From Bacteroidota bacterium (GTDB lineage Bacteria; Bacteroidota; Bacteroidia; JACPRZ01): a stretch of 64,000 bases of DNA. The DNA lies in NCBI GenBank assembly GCA_016193485.1, contig JACPRZ010000064.1:81173-145172 (forward strand), in the 5' to 3' direction. The notes beneath the pieces were generated by a model. It did not search any database. It saw only the letters and a list, made by a program, of their open reading frames with translations, and was not told where the DNA came from. Positions 18,037 through 27,333 of the stretch are shown here, in pieces. Made by a program: the position numbers and the translations under genes. Position 1 is the first letter of the stretch; each line of letters starts with the position of its first letter.

Positions 18037-18759
18037 TTATATATGCGGATTATTCCCTACAAACTTAACGAGCACATGCTTGGCGATGGGAAGGAATGTC
18101 TCATTGACCGGCAGGGTGAGTTCGCTTTCAATGGCATAGGTGGCGGGGTTAGGTAAATCCTTTTTTGTTTTCACCAGATCGCTCTTTATTGTTTCCATTG
18201 TGTTTACAATGGTTTTCGGATATGATGCAATATATGTGGTGTGGATACCTTTATACTTGTCATCATCTTTTTCAATCAGGGTGATATGATACTGGTAAAT
18301 TTCGGTATCCCTGTTGCTGTTATCCCGCAGGAACATATATCCTTCATCCGGATATAACGGAACAATTCCGACAGGATAAATATGCATGCGCTCTTCAATG
18401 AAATCATAAATTTTCTTTCCCTCACCGGCATACTGCGCAAAAAGAGGCAGGGCGAAATCAATGATGTTGCGGAGTTCCTGCATCAGTGAATCGTCATTGA
18501 TAATCTTTTCATAAGCAACCATCATATTTTCAATGTCAACAGATTTTATTTTCTGAGGAAACATTCCCGAAAGATTATCGGTGTTGTCCTTCAAGGCAAT
18601 AAGATTTTTGTAGTGAAGGATTATATCCCGCAGGTATGGATAGAGGCGGTTATGTTCAAATTTTTTTTCCACCGATTGCAGATAGGCAAGCAGTATATAC
18701 TTCTTGTATTCAAAATCAATACACTTTTCAGTGATCCAGTTATTGCTGAGGTTATCCAT
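18037..18759 (-). CDS. Conserved-looking hypothetical protein, unknown function
   Basis: This is a 240-residue soluble protein with no signal peptide or membrane segment. The first half is helical (ITEKCIDFEYKKYILLAYLQSVEKKF, given here as two runs ITEKCIDFEYKKY and ILLAYLQSVEKKF). The second half is beta-rich and contains IYPVGIVPLYPDEGYMFL. I do not recognise a catalytic motif. It is transcribed away from the OmpA lipoprotein gene, with a shared 195-bp upstream region. Its product length and coding character are consistent with a real gene. No function can be proposed. Confidence 0.75.
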   Translation of the reverse strand: MDNLSNNWITEKCIDFEYKKYILLAYLQSVEKKFEHNRLYPYLRDIILHYKNLIALKDNTDNLSGMFPQKIKSVDIENMMVAYEKIINDDSLMQELRNIIDFALPLFAQYAGEGKKIYDFIEERMHIYPVGIVPLYPDEGYMFLRDNSNRDTEIYQYHITLIEKDDDKYKGIHTTYIASYPKTIVNTMETIKSDLVKTKKDLPNPATYAIESELTLPVNETFLPIAKHVLVKFVGNNPHI

Positions 18760-18954
18760 AAGAACAACAACTTTATGGGTATGAGCCCGTCTTTGCGCAA
18801 GATATATACGATAAAAGTGCGTTTTTGTTATCCCTTTTTGAAGTTACTAACAATAAGTTGTTTATATTGAAATATATCCCCGTGCGCAGATGTTTCCAAA
18901 ATTATCAAATTTGTACTCAGGAAATCTATTTATCTTTACAACCTTTCTAATTCT

Positions 18955-19950
18955 ATGAAGAACACGTTTCTCATTCTCACAAGTACCATTCTCTTTTCAT
19001 GCGTTTCACCGCGGGTGGTGGAAGACATGAAAGTCCGCATGCAGCGGATGGAAGTGGATAATACATCCCTGAAAACCCAGAATGAGCAGTTATCTGTTAA
19101 AAGCAAGGAGATGGAGTTGCAGATTGAGAAACTTAACAAACAGTTGAGTGGCCTTAGCCACGATACAACGGTCATGTCCCGGTCGTTACGTGTGACCACC
19201 TCCAATTACGATAAACTGAGCCAGACCTATGAAGAACTGCTCGAAAAAAACCGTGAACTGCTGGCGGGAAGTAAATCCCAGACAGGCCAGTTGATGCAGC
19301 AGTTGCAGAAAACCGAAGAGGACCTTCAGAAACGGGAAGACCGCCTGAAAGAAATAGAACGCGAGATGAATGAAAAAAAAGCATCGCTTGAAGAGATGAC
19401 CGTGCAACTTCAGGCGCGTGAAACGACCCTTAAAGAACTGCAGACAATACTTGACGAAAAAGACAAGCAGGTAACCGCATTACGGGAGAAAGTTTCCCAG
19501 GCGCTGCTCGGTTTTGAAAATAAGGGACTGACGGTAACCCAGAAAGAGGGAAAGGTATTTGTATCGTTAGAGGAACAATTGCTCTTTAAATCGGGCAGTT
19601 ATACGGTGGATCAGAAGGGTTTGGAAGCGTTGAAAAAACTTGCCAAGGTATTGGAAACGCAGAAGGAAATCAGCGTGCTGATTGAAGGACACACAGATAA
19701 CGTTTCCTATATTCCGAGCGGCAACATTAAAGATAACTGGGACCTTAGCGTGATGCGCGCTACATCTGTTGTGAAAATTCTTCAGGCAAATGGTGTTGCC
19801 ATTGACCCTAAACAATTAACTGCAGCGGGAAGAGGCGAATACATGCCTGTTGACCCGGCAAATACACCTGAAGCGCGCCAGAAAAACAGAAGAATTGAAA
19901 TCATCCTCACACCAAGGTTGGATGAATTGTTTCAGATAATCAATAAATAA
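18955..19950 (+). CDS. OmpA-family lipoprotein with long coiled coil
   Basis: This 331-residue protein has a lipobox LFSC at residues 13-16, so Cys16 would be lipidated. Residues about 22-185 are a charged heptad-rich coiled coil. The C-terminal 120 residues are an OmpA/MotB peptidoglycan-binding domain with IEGHTDN and a terminal RRIEI motif. It probably bridges the outer membrane and peptidoglycan. A possible promoter lies upstream, with TTTG at 18910-18913 and TATCTTTA at 18931-18938 (17-nt spacing, slightly short for the phylum). The downstream neighbour is the convergent polA. Confidence 0.88.
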   Translation: MKNTFLILTSTILFSCVSPRVVEDMKVRMQRMEVDNTSLKTQNEQLSVKSKEMELQIEKLNKQLSGLSHDTTVMSRSLRVTTSNYDKLSQTYEELLEKNRELLAGSKSQTGQLMQQLQKTEEDLQKREDRLKEIEREMNEKKASLEEMTVQLQARETTLKELQTILDEKDKQVTALREKVSQALLGFENKGLTVTQKEGKVFVSLEEQLLFKSGSYTVDQKGLEALKKLAKVLETQKEISVLIEGHTDNVSYIPSGNIKDNWDLSVMRATSVVKILQANGVAIDPKQLTAAGRGEYMPVDPANTPEARQKNRRIEIILTPRLDELFQIINK

Positions 19951-19969
19951 TCCTTTGAATTTTTAATTT

Positions 19970-22804
19970 TTAATGCGCCTTTAACCAGTTCTCTCCGGTA
20001 TTAATATCTACCTCAATGGGAACTTTCATCGGAATTGCATTTTTCATCGCATCTTCAACTATCCCGCGCAAATCCACCTCTTCTTCCCGGTGCATATCAA
20101 AGACAAGTTCGTCATGAACCTGCAGAACCATTTTTGACCGGAACCGGTTTTTTTCCAATTGAGCGTAAATTATTATCATCGCCACTTTTATCATATCGGC
20201 AGCAGTTCCCTGTATAGGCATGTTGATGGCATTGCGTTCGGCCATACCGCGCACCACCGCATTCTGCGATTGAATATCAGGTAAAAATCTTTTTCTTCCC
20301 ATCAATGTCTCCACATAACCGTGTTCGCGGCAGGAGGCAACGGTTATCTCCATATAATTTTTGACGTTGGGATATTTGGTAAAATATTGTCCTATGATTT
20401 CTGCCGCCTCCCTTCGGGGTATTCCTAACCGCTCCGATAAACCGAATGCTGATATACCGTAAATGATCCCGAAATTTACGGTTTTGGCTTTCCTTCGCAT
20501 TTCCGGAGTTACTCCACTGATTTCAACACCGAAAATTTTCGATGCGGTAGAGGCATGGATATCCTGACCTTCTTTAAAAGCAGCAATAAGGGCTCCATCT
20601 CCGCTCAATTCAGCCATTATGCGCAGTTCAATCTGCGAGTAATCAGCCGAAAGCAGCAGGTGATCCTCATCGCGCGGCACAAACGCTTTGCGCACTTCCC
20701 TGCCCTTTGCCGTACGGATGGGTATATTCTGAAGGTTCGGGTTGTCGGAACTCAAACGGCCTGTTACCGCAACGGCCTGGTTAAAGGTGGTATGTATCCT
20801 GCCGCTGGTTTTACTGATGAGTTCAGGAAAAGCATCTACGTATGTGGATTTCAGTTTCTGCAGTTCGCGGATATCAAGAATAAGCGGGACAACAGGGTGC
20901 TTTGCGGCCAGTTGCTGTAAAACATCTTCCCTGGTTGAAAACTGACCCTTCTCGGTTTTTTTCGGCTTATCGGTAATTTTAAGGTGATTGTACAGAACAT
21001 CAGCCAATTGTTTTGGCGAAGCGATATTGAATCGCCTGCCTGCAATTTGGTGAATATCTTTTTCGATGCGGATGATCTCCTCATCCAGTTCGGAAGAATA
21101 TTTTTTCAGAGTGTCCGTATCAAGCCGGATTCCCTCTTTTTCCATAGCAGCGAGAACATATATAAGAGGCATTTCGGTTTCATTAAACAATTTTACCAAA
21201 CCCTGTTCATGGAGCATTTTTTCAAAAATAATTTTCAATTGCAGGGTAATATCGGCATCCTCGCAAGTGTATTCTGCAATTTTTTCAACGGGAACATTCC
21301 TCATACTTCCCTGTTTCTTTCCTTTTTTACCTATCAACGCTTCAATGGGAACCGGTGAATAGTTAAGATATGCCGCTGCCATGTCGTCCATGTTATGTGG
21401 CGCTCCGGGAAGAATAAGATAATGCGCTACCATCGTATCGAACAATTCACCGGCACAATGAATACCGTACCGGCCAAGAACCGCGAGGTCGAACTTTATA
21501 TTCTGCCCGATTTTACGGATTGCGGGATCCTGAAAGATTTCCCGGAATTCGCCAAGAATTTTCATTGTTTCCTCCATCTCCTCCGGCAACGGAATAAAAA
21601 ACGCCTCATGCGGCCTGACTGCAAAAGCAATTGCTACAATCTCACACTCATGCGGATTTAATCCCGTTGTTTCGGTATCAAAACAGAATTCCCGTGCCGC
21701 ACCAAGATCACGGATCAGTTTTTTTCTTTTTTCGGCAGTATCAATCAGGTGGTATTCATGCTGTATTGACTTTACGGTTTCCTTTTCAGTTGCCGGAGGA
21801 AGCGGTGATGGTTCAGTATCAATTCTCCCATCCCCCCCTTTTCCAAAAGTAGAATGAGTTGTTTCAGTGAAAAACGAAAGTTGTCCGCTTTCCGGTTCTT
21901 TTTCTTTTTGCGGTATTATCTTACTTTCCGTTTTTCCCATCAGCCGTTCAAGCGGCCTGCGGAATTCCAGTTCGGAAAAGATTTGTTTCAGCGCATCACG
22001 GTTGGGCTCGCCATGCCTGAACTTTTCTTCATCAAACGAAACAGGTACATTGCGGATAATGGTTGCGAGTTTTTTAGAAAATAATGCCTGCTCAGAAAAT
22101 TTTTCAATGTTCTCCTTTAACTTCCCGGTTAAAGATGATGTGTTTTGCAGGAGGTTCTCGACACTTCCATACTGCTGAATAAGTTTAATTGCCGTCTTTT
22201 CCCCGATTCCCGGAACACCGGGTATATTATCCGATGCATCGCCAGCCAATCCTAAAATATCAGTCACTTTTTTCGGATCGTCAATTTCCCATCTCTCACA
22301 GATTTCTTTCACTCCCATCACCGTCACTTCATTTCCCATCCGCGGGGGTTTGTACAACAAAGTGGAGGTAGTGACAAGTTGTCCGAAATCTTTGTCCGGA
22401 GTCATCATCAGGGTAGTAAACCCGCTTTTTTCGGCTTGCATTGCAAGTGTACCGATGATATCATCCGCTTCGAAACCGGGCATGATAATTACCGGTATAT
22501 TAAAACCTTCAATGATTTTCCGTATATGCGGAATCGCAAAAACAATTGCCTCCGGAATTTCCATCCGGTGCGCTTTATATTCTGCAAATTCTTTATGGCG
22601 TTCTGTGGGCTCCTGCGAGTCAAAGGCGACACCGATGTGCGTGGGTTTTGCATTTTTCAGCACATCCATCAGGGTATTAGTGAAACCGAATATTGCCGAC
22701 ACATTCTGATTCTTTGAATTTACCAGCGGGTTTTTTGAATATGCGAAGTAAGCCCTGTAGATCAGCGCCATTGCATCCAGGAGGAAAAGCCGCTTTTCAG
22801 TCAT
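19970..22804 (-). CDS. polA: DNA polymerase I
   Basis: This 944-residue family A polymerase for gap filling and repair has an N-terminal 5' nuclease domain (FLLDAMALIYRAYFAY; GFEADDIIGTLA). A linker around residues 300-340 follows, then a 3'-5' exonuclease domain with intact ExoI FDTETTG, ExoII NIKFD and ExoIII Tyr/Asp (YTCEDAD). The polymerase domain has motif A DYSQIELR, motif B KTVNFGIIYG and motif C VHDELV. Proofreading should therefore be active. The start overlaps the stop of the small membrane-protein gene by 4 nt (ATGA). A G7 run (21832-21838) is in the variable linker. Confidence 0.97.
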   Translation of the reverse strand: MTEKRLFLLDAMALIYRAYFAYSKNPLVNSKNQNVSAIFGFTNTLMDVLKNAKPTHIGVAFDSQEPTERHKEFAEYKAHRMEIPEAIVFAIPHIRKIIEGFNIPVIIMPGFEADDIIGTLAMQAEKSGFTTLMMTPDKDFGQLVTTSTLLYKPPRMGNEVTVMGVKEICERWEIDDPKKVTDILGLAGDASDNIPGVPGIGEKTAIKLIQQYGSVENLLQNTSSLTGKLKENIEKFSEQALFSKKLATIIRNVPVSFDEEKFRHGEPNRDALKQIFSELEFRRPLERLMGKTESKIIPQKEKEPESGQLSFFTETTHSTFGKGGDGRIDTEPSPLPPATEKETVKSIQHEYHLIDTAEKRKKLIRDLGAAREFCFDTETTGLNPHECEIVAIAFAVRPHEAFFIPLPEEMEETMKILGEFREIFQDPAIRKIGQNIKFDLAVLGRYGIHCAGELFDTMVAHYLILPGAPHNMDDMAAAYLNYSPVPIEALIGKKGKKQGSMRNVPVEKIAEYTCEDADITLQLKIIFEKMLHEQGLVKLFNETEMPLIYVLAAMEKEGIRLDTDTLKKYSSELDEEIIRIEKDIHQIAGRRFNIASPKQLADVLYNHLKITDKPKKTEKGQFSTREDVLQQLAAKHPVVPLILDIRELQKLKSTYVDAFPELISKTSGRIHTTFNQAVAVTGRLSSDNPNLQNIPIRTAKGREVRKAFVPRDEDHLLLSADYSQIELRIMAELSGDGALIAAFKEGQDIHASTASKIFGVEISGVTPEMRRKAKTVNFGIIYGISAFGLSERLGIPRREAAEIIGQYFTKYPNVKNYMEITVASCREHGYVETLMGRKRFLPDIQSQNAVVRGMAERNAINMPIQGTAADMIKVAMIIIYAQLEKNRFRSKMVLQVHDELVFDMHREEEVDLRGIVEDAMKNAIPMKVPIEVDINTGENWLKAH

Positions 22805-23127
22805 CTTTTAAATAATTTCATTAGCCGTTGTCCGATTTTTTTTTCGCGATCCCAGAAAAAACCGAATTGACCGAATACCAAAGCCCAGGCAAGAAGCACT
22901 ACCTGGTAAACAACCGGAATGAGAATAATATGCATTACCGTATTAAGTACCGGTGACTTTTCATGGGTAATACCCATAAGGTTCAACAGGAATAACTGCA
23001 CTTTCAGTATTGACATTCCGGCAAGGGAAAATACGAGGAGGATGATTATGATCTGGAGGTTGGAAGTAATGCCCCATTTTGTTTTAAGTCGGGTGAAAAG
23101 GGTGGTGAATTTTTTGGGAAAAGGCAT
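22801..23127 (-). CDS. Small membrane protein (DUF6787-like)
   Basis: This 108-residue protein has two hydrophobic segments (about residues 25-47 and 63-86) and a basic C terminus (REKKIGQRLMKLFKR). The GQFGFFWDREKK stretch resembles DUF6787 proteins of Bacteroidota, whose function is unknown. Its stop overlaps the polA start by 4 nt, so the two are translationally coupled. It follows the anti-sigma gene with a 20-bp gap. Confidence 0.75.
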   Translation of the reverse strand: MPFPKKFTTLFTRLKTKWGITSNLQIIIILLVFSLAGMSILKVQLFLLNLMGITHEKSPVLNTVMHIILIPVVYQVVLLAWALVFGQFGFFWDREKKIGQRLMKLFKR

Positions 23128-23147
23128 ACAACATCACTATTTTATTA

Positions 23148-24440
23148 TTACTCCATTGTTTTCAACATCTCCTTTGCTTCTAGGCGGTAGCGGTTCTCTT
23201 TTGAAGATAATTCCCCGAGGGCCTGGCGGGCTTTATCTTTTTCATTCAGTTTCAGGTGACATTCGGCTTTGCGGTAAAGCGCTTCATGGTAATGCTTAAG
23301 GGATTTTATCTGTATTACTTTTTCGAAATATTCCACTGCTTTTCTGCAATCATTCAGATTATAGGCGCTCATACCGGCATAAAATAATCCGTCATAATTG
23401 TATTGTTCCGGAGGTAAAACCTTTTGTTCAATAAATGCAAGCGCTCCTTTATAATCTTTTGAATTGTACTTTTCGACCGCACTGTCTATTGGCTGAGCCA
23501 TATCGCCTCTTTCCGCCTGTGTAGCGGTTACACTACTAAAAGCGACAGCGGGTTTAGCAGCACCGGCTGCATCTCTTGCCACAGTTTTTTTCGAACGCGC
23601 ATCATCCCTCTCTTTCTTTTGTTCTTCCAGCAATGCAATTTCTTTTTCCGGTTCACTGGTTTCTTCCTTCCGGGTGGCTACCGGCATATCCGCTTCATTG
23701 TAGCCGGGTTTTTGTTCTCTTTCCTCTGCAGCATCCGTTACCGGAAGCGGTTTTGATTCCCCTGTTGCACCGCCTAAGGTAGCGGGTTCAGCGGGTATGA
23801 CTTTGGTTTCCGTTGTAGTTTGTACGACTTGTCCGAAATAGGCGACTTCTCCCTTCTTCTTCTCTTCTTGATTTTTATCTCCTGCAGTTGCACCCGTTGC
23901 TCTTTTCCCGCTTACGGAAAGTTCATCAGCCGCTACTCTTTCTTCCCCTGCTTCTCCTGTCGAACTTTCAGTTACAGGACCTGCCGGTTTTCCTTCGGGT
24001 GGCTTTGAAACCGTTTCTTCTCCGTTTTGCGCCCTTTCCAGTTCCGTATTCTGAGCAATGGATTTATCCTCTTTTTGTTGTAATGGCAAAGAGATTTTCA
24101 AAATAATTCCTGCAACAATGATGAGCAAAAACGATGCAGCAACAGCATAACGAATGCGTTTATCTTTCCAGACAATCTGTGGAAACGGGATAATTTTATC
24201 CGGGACTTTTTTTTCGCTCACACGTGCATCAATTGCTTTATGCAATTCTGCGGCAATTACCGGAGTAAGTTCTTTGTGTTCCATCTCCATCATTCCGTCA
24301 ACTGCATCCGAGCATAACGGGCACCCGGCAAGATGAAGTTCAACTTCACGTACTTCTGCGACAGATAACTTCTTATTCAGGTATCCGTCAAGTTGCTCAG
24401 CAGATAAACACTCTGTATTTTTGTAAAAATCCTGTATCAT
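23148..24440 (-). CDS. Anti-sigma factor with zinc finger, membrane anchor and C-terminal TPR domain
   Basis: This 430-residue protein lies just downstream of the ECF sigma gene. A zf-HC2 anti-sigma domain is at the N terminus (His36-x3-Cys40-x2-Cys43 in ELHLAGCPLC). One transmembrane helix follows (about 98-118), then a low-complexity periplasmic linker rich in Glu, Lys, Ala, Thr and Pro (about 125-315), and TPR-like helices at the C terminus (NYDGLFYAGMSAYNLNDCRKA; YHEALYRKAECHLKLNEKDK). It presumably holds the sigma factor at the membrane until a periplasmic signal is received. The long linker and terminal TPR are unusual for a plain anti-sigma protein and suggest it docks to another envelope protein. 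Confidence 0.82.
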   Translation of the reverse strand: MIQDFYKNTECLSAEQLDGYLNKKLSVAEVREVELHLAGCPLCSDAVDGMMEMEHKELTPVIAAELHKAIDARVSEKKVPDKIIPFPQIVWKDKRIRYAVAASFLLIIVAGIILKISLPLQQKEDKSIAQNTELERAQNGEETVSKPPEGKPAGPVTESSTGEAGEERVAADELSVSGKRATGATAGDKNQEEKKKGEVAYFGQVVQTTTETKVIPAEPATLGGATGESKPLPVTDAAEEREQKPGYNEADMPVATRKEETSEPEKEIALLEEQKKERDDARSKKTVARDAAGAAKPAVAFSSVTATQAERGDMAQPIDSAVEKYNSKDYKGALAFIEQKVLPPEQYNYDGLFYAGMSAYNLNDCRKAVEYFEKVIQIKSLKHYHEALYRKAECHLKLNEKDKARQALGELSSKENRYRLEAKEMLKTME

Positions 24441-24493
24441 TGGGTATTAATAAATTAAACTTTCAACAAGTGTATTTTCCCTTTGTCACCTTG

Positions 24494-25147
24494 TCATGTC
24501 TTCATGCCTTCCTTCCCTCCTGTTTTTATTCCCTCCTGCCCACTCACCTTCTTCTTTCCGGTCATCATCAGCAAAAGATTTCTTTTCCCGTTCTGGATAA
24601 AACTTTTCACCTTCATATAGGTGAAGCCCGTCAGGGCGCAAATTTCGTCATAACTTTTCTCCTGTAAATAAAAGAGGTCAATGCATATCCGTTGTTCGTT
24701 GTTCAGTTCTTTCACTGCCGCCTCCAGTTTCTGCAGTTGTTTTTCTTTTTCCTGCGCCCCATCGGGATGCACCCTGAAGGGAAAATCCACAACCGTGCGG
24801 ACATCGTCATCCTCGTCTTCATGGGCTGCACGCGGTATTTCTACAAACTTTTTATTGCCCCGCAATTGCATCAGGCAATGGTTTTTTGCCACCTCACGCA
24901 GCCAACCCCTGAAGTTCTCAATTTCGTGTTTGCGGAGATCGACTATCAACTTTTCAAATATCTGCATCACGCCATCTTTGGCATCTTCTTCCCTTATAAG
25001 ATATTTTATACAAACGAAAAAGACGAGGTGGGAATAACGTTTATACAGTTGCCCGATGAGCGCGAGGTCACCGGTTTGCCTGTAGGCATTCAGGATTTCG
25101 TTGTCGTTTACAGAAAGCACCTGGAAATAATTATGAACAGAGGTCAA
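24494..25147 (-). CDS. ECF-type RNA polymerase sigma factor
   Basis: This 217-residue sigma-70-family factor has region 2 (about residues 35-100: YKRYSHLVFFVCIKYLIRE, with the core-binding helix DAKDGVMQIFEKLI) and region 4 (LNNEQRICIDLFYLQEKS and YDEICALTGFTYMKVKSF, helix-turn-helix). It directs RNA polymerase to its own regulon, and the downstream anti-sigma gene controls it. The last 15-20 residues (Gly/Lys/Glu-rich, ending GGKEGMKT) continue into a GACAAGGTGACA-type repeat at the stop. The C-terminal tail therefore looks repeat-derived and not part of the domain. Confidence 0.9.
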   Translation of the reverse strand: MTSVHNYFQVLSVNDNEILNAYRQTGDLALIGQLYKRYSHLVFFVCIKYLIREEDAKDGVMQIFEKLIVDLRKHEIENFRGWLREVAKNHCLMQLRGNKKFVEIPRAAHEDEDDDVRTVVDFPFRVHPDGAQEKEKQLQKLEAAVKELNNEQRICIDLFYLQEKSYDEICALTGFTYMKVKSFIQNGKRNLLLMMTGKKKVSGQEGIKTGGKEGMKT

Positions 25148-25172
25148 CTGAATTATTACACAATGACATCAT

Positions 25173-26732
25173 TTACCCAAAACCACCTTCCGCATAAGTA
25201 TAAAATAGTCCCGGATCATCCCGGAAGGCAATCAGTTTTTTTATTTTACCCGGCTGCGCCCAGTTCATTGTACCTTCCATTTTCAGTGAAAGAAGGTACT
25301 CTTCAATTTTTTTATCCTGCAGGGAATGAAGGACCTGATTTGCTTCGGGTAATGAATGTACGGGGATATAGGCCTGTAATGACTGATTTGCCTGCCAATA
25401 TCCGGGGAATATCTTAGGTATAAATTCTTTTTTACCATAGGACTCCCAAACGATTTTGTACGGATAAAAATTATATTCACCCACCCCAAATAAAGCCCAC
25501 CATATATCTCTTTTTATCCACGTGTTAATCATTATTCCCTTTCGGGTTAACAGATGATTTTTATGCATCATAAGAAATGCCATTAGTTTTTCTTCTTTTA
25601 CCAGTTGACTTACGGTAAGCGGCCTACCGTTTGTGTTGTACGGCAGGACAACCCATTTACCAGGGACAGGATTATCCTCCTTAAAATTTTTAGCCGTTAA
25701 TAACGGATAAACATATTTTTCAGGTAAAATAACTGTCCGACTGGGAGTAAGACAACAATGATATTCATCCATCGTTTCATAATAATCAAAAAAGAACGTT
25801 TCGTTTGCACCGCATGTGTTAATTCCCTGCCTTGGCATAGATTTCTTTCCGATAACTATCGGATTGAAATTTTTAAGGGGATTGTATTCCGAATCCTTCA
25901 ATATGCTCAATGGATCAGTTTCATTCATTAAAGGCCTGGCATGATATTTTTTCCAGTTATTGTTTTCCCATCTGAGATAAGGGATGGGAAATTTTTGTTT
26001 TTTATTGCTTTTAAAATGAACCAGTCCGTATCTGGTTAAAATGTCGTCAAAAATAAAATTATCATTAAAATCAAATACTTTATCAATGCAGTAATAAATA
26101 TCATTAATTTTATAGGTTCTGAATTGTTTGTTAGCCCCGTCATTCAATAAAAGAGATAAAGGCATAAAGAAAACGGATTCACCGTCAATTTTCAGATTTT
26201 TTTCTATGACTTTCTGAATTACCAGGGCAGCAATATCAATCCGGGAGCCGCCCAGTAATAAATCCTGCGGATTTCCGATTAAATCATATTGATAAAATAA
26301 TGGTTTGATTTTTACTTTATAGTCACCCGGCAAATCAACAAAGTTCTGCCAGGGAGGATTACCGAAAACAATATCGTATTTTCGTTCATCATTAAGGAAA
26401 AAAATATCCTTATTCAGAAAATTACCCGCAGGCAGAGAAAGTTCATAACGTTCTTTAATGTTCCTGAAAAACTTTTTAATGAATTCAGCATGCAACTCAA
26501 CACCAAATAAATTCTCAACAGGCAATTCAGAACTATTTATTCGTTTTTCATAACCGGTGGCAATTAAAGCTTCAAATAAATTTCCTTCTCCCATAGTGGG
26601 ATCAAAAATGGTCATCCCAGACATCCATTTATCAAATAAATTAAATTCTTTAATTGCAAATTTTGCCCACTTAACCGGAGTGAAAACTACACCGATTTCA
26701 GGATCTTTCGAAATATTTTGAGTGGCGGTCAT
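25173..26732 (-). CDS. Type II N6-adenine DNA methyltransferase (gamma class, Eco57I-like)
   Basis: This 519-residue enzyme methylates adenine in a specific DNA site. The motif order is gamma-class: motif X-like VVFTPVKWAKFA at 16-27, SAM-binding motif I FDPTMGEGN at 43-51, Glu79 in GVELHAEF, and catalytic motif IV NPPW at 125-128. The C-terminal half (about 250-519) would hold target recognition. The cognate nuclease gene ends 7 bp upstream. The pair is clearly AT-richer than its neighbours, as expected of a horizontally acquired restriction-modification system. Target sequence unknown. Confidence 0.88.
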   Translation of the reverse strand: MTATQNISKDPEIGVVFTPVKWAKFAIKEFNLFDKWMSGMTIFDPTMGEGNLFEALIATGYEKRINSSELPVENLFGVELHAEFIKKFFRNIKERYELSLPAGNFLNKDIFFLNDERKYDIVFGNPPWQNFVDLPGDYKVKIKPLFYQYDLIGNPQDLLLGGSRIDIAALVIQKVIEKNLKIDGESVFFMPLSLLLNDGANKQFRTYKINDIYYCIDKVFDFNDNFIFDDILTRYGLVHFKSNKKQKFPIPYLRWENNNWKKYHARPLMNETDPLSILKDSEYNPLKNFNPIVIGKKSMPRQGINTCGANETFFFDYYETMDEYHCCLTPSRTVILPEKYVYPLLTAKNFKEDNPVPGKWVVLPYNTNGRPLTVSQLVKEEKLMAFLMMHKNHLLTRKGIMINTWIKRDIWWALFGVGEYNFYPYKIVWESYGKKEFIPKIFPGYWQANQSLQAYIPVHSLPEANQVLHSLQDKKIEEYLLSLKMEGTMNWAQPGKIKKLIAFRDDPGLFYTYAEGGFG

Positions 26733-26739
26733 AGGAATG

Positions 26740-27252
26740 TTACCCTGAATAAACTATTCTTGCTTTCTTTTTCTCAACAAGATCCTCAATAAATTTGCAA
26801 CCAAAACTTTTATGTCCAGCAGTTGAACCCTTTCGTCCTTTCTTTCTTATAATTTGATTCATCAATACTTTTTGTTTTACGCGGATAATTTTTTCAACTT
26901 CAAATCCGTCTCGCCAGGCAAAATAAAAATGTGAGCACTTGCGATATTTTTTTACTTTATTCTTAGACAGCCAATGAAACTGAAAAGAACCAGTGTATTT
27001 ATCTTCTTTTTTGGCAACACACTTGTATTCAACAGGATTATTATGTTTATCCAGAGCATCGGCTCCCTGTGTTCCTATATTATATTTATGCCCCAGACAA
27101 GTGGCAATCAGCAAGTCGACATATCCTTCATTATACAAAAGATTTTTTATAGCCATTTTTCCACCAATTTCAACCCCCTGCCTGAGTTTTTTGATTATAT
27201 TATTTATTTTTCTCTTTACGGCAGGATCGGAGCAGTCAATGTAATTAGTCAT
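26740..27252 (-). CDS. Putative type II restriction endonuclease (PD-(D/E)XK)
   Basis: This 170-residue protein lies immediately upstream of the methyltransferase (7-bp gap, same strand). The core GADAL (Asp65) followed ten residues later by EYK (Glu75-Tyr-Lys77) matches the D...ExK metal-binding triad of restriction nucleases. Glu42 could be the preceding helix acid. The C-terminal part is very basic (VKQKVLMNQIIRKKGRKG), suited to DNA contact. I do not recognise a named family or recognition site. The call rests on the triad and the methyltransferase neighbour. Confidence 0.72.
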   Translation of the reverse strand: MTNYIDCSDPAVKRKINNIIKKLRQGVEIGGKMAIKNLLYNEGYVDLLIATCLGHKYNIGTQGADALDKHNNPVEYKCVAKKEDKYTGSFQFHWLSKNKVKKYRKCSHFYFAWRDGFEVEKIIRVKQKVLMNQIIRKKGRKGSTAGHKSFGCKFIEDLVEKKKARIVYSG

Positions 27253-27333
27253 TGTGTTTGAATCCTTTTCACATGCAAAGGTAAGGCAATTTAAATAAGG
27301 AATGGTAATAATCCCGGAAACCTGATTATCAGA

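Noticed and set aside
21832..21838. Phase-variable contingency locus in polA and other genes with G7/G8 runs
   Set aside because: The runs are in housekeeping genes (polA, leuS, rplM-like context) and all frames are intact; there is no sign of on/off variants, so simple phase variation is a poor explanation.
24692..25417. 241-codon plus-strand frame opposite the sigma and methyltransferase genes
   Set aside because: It is antisense to two recognisable genes and spans their junction; no recognisable motif.
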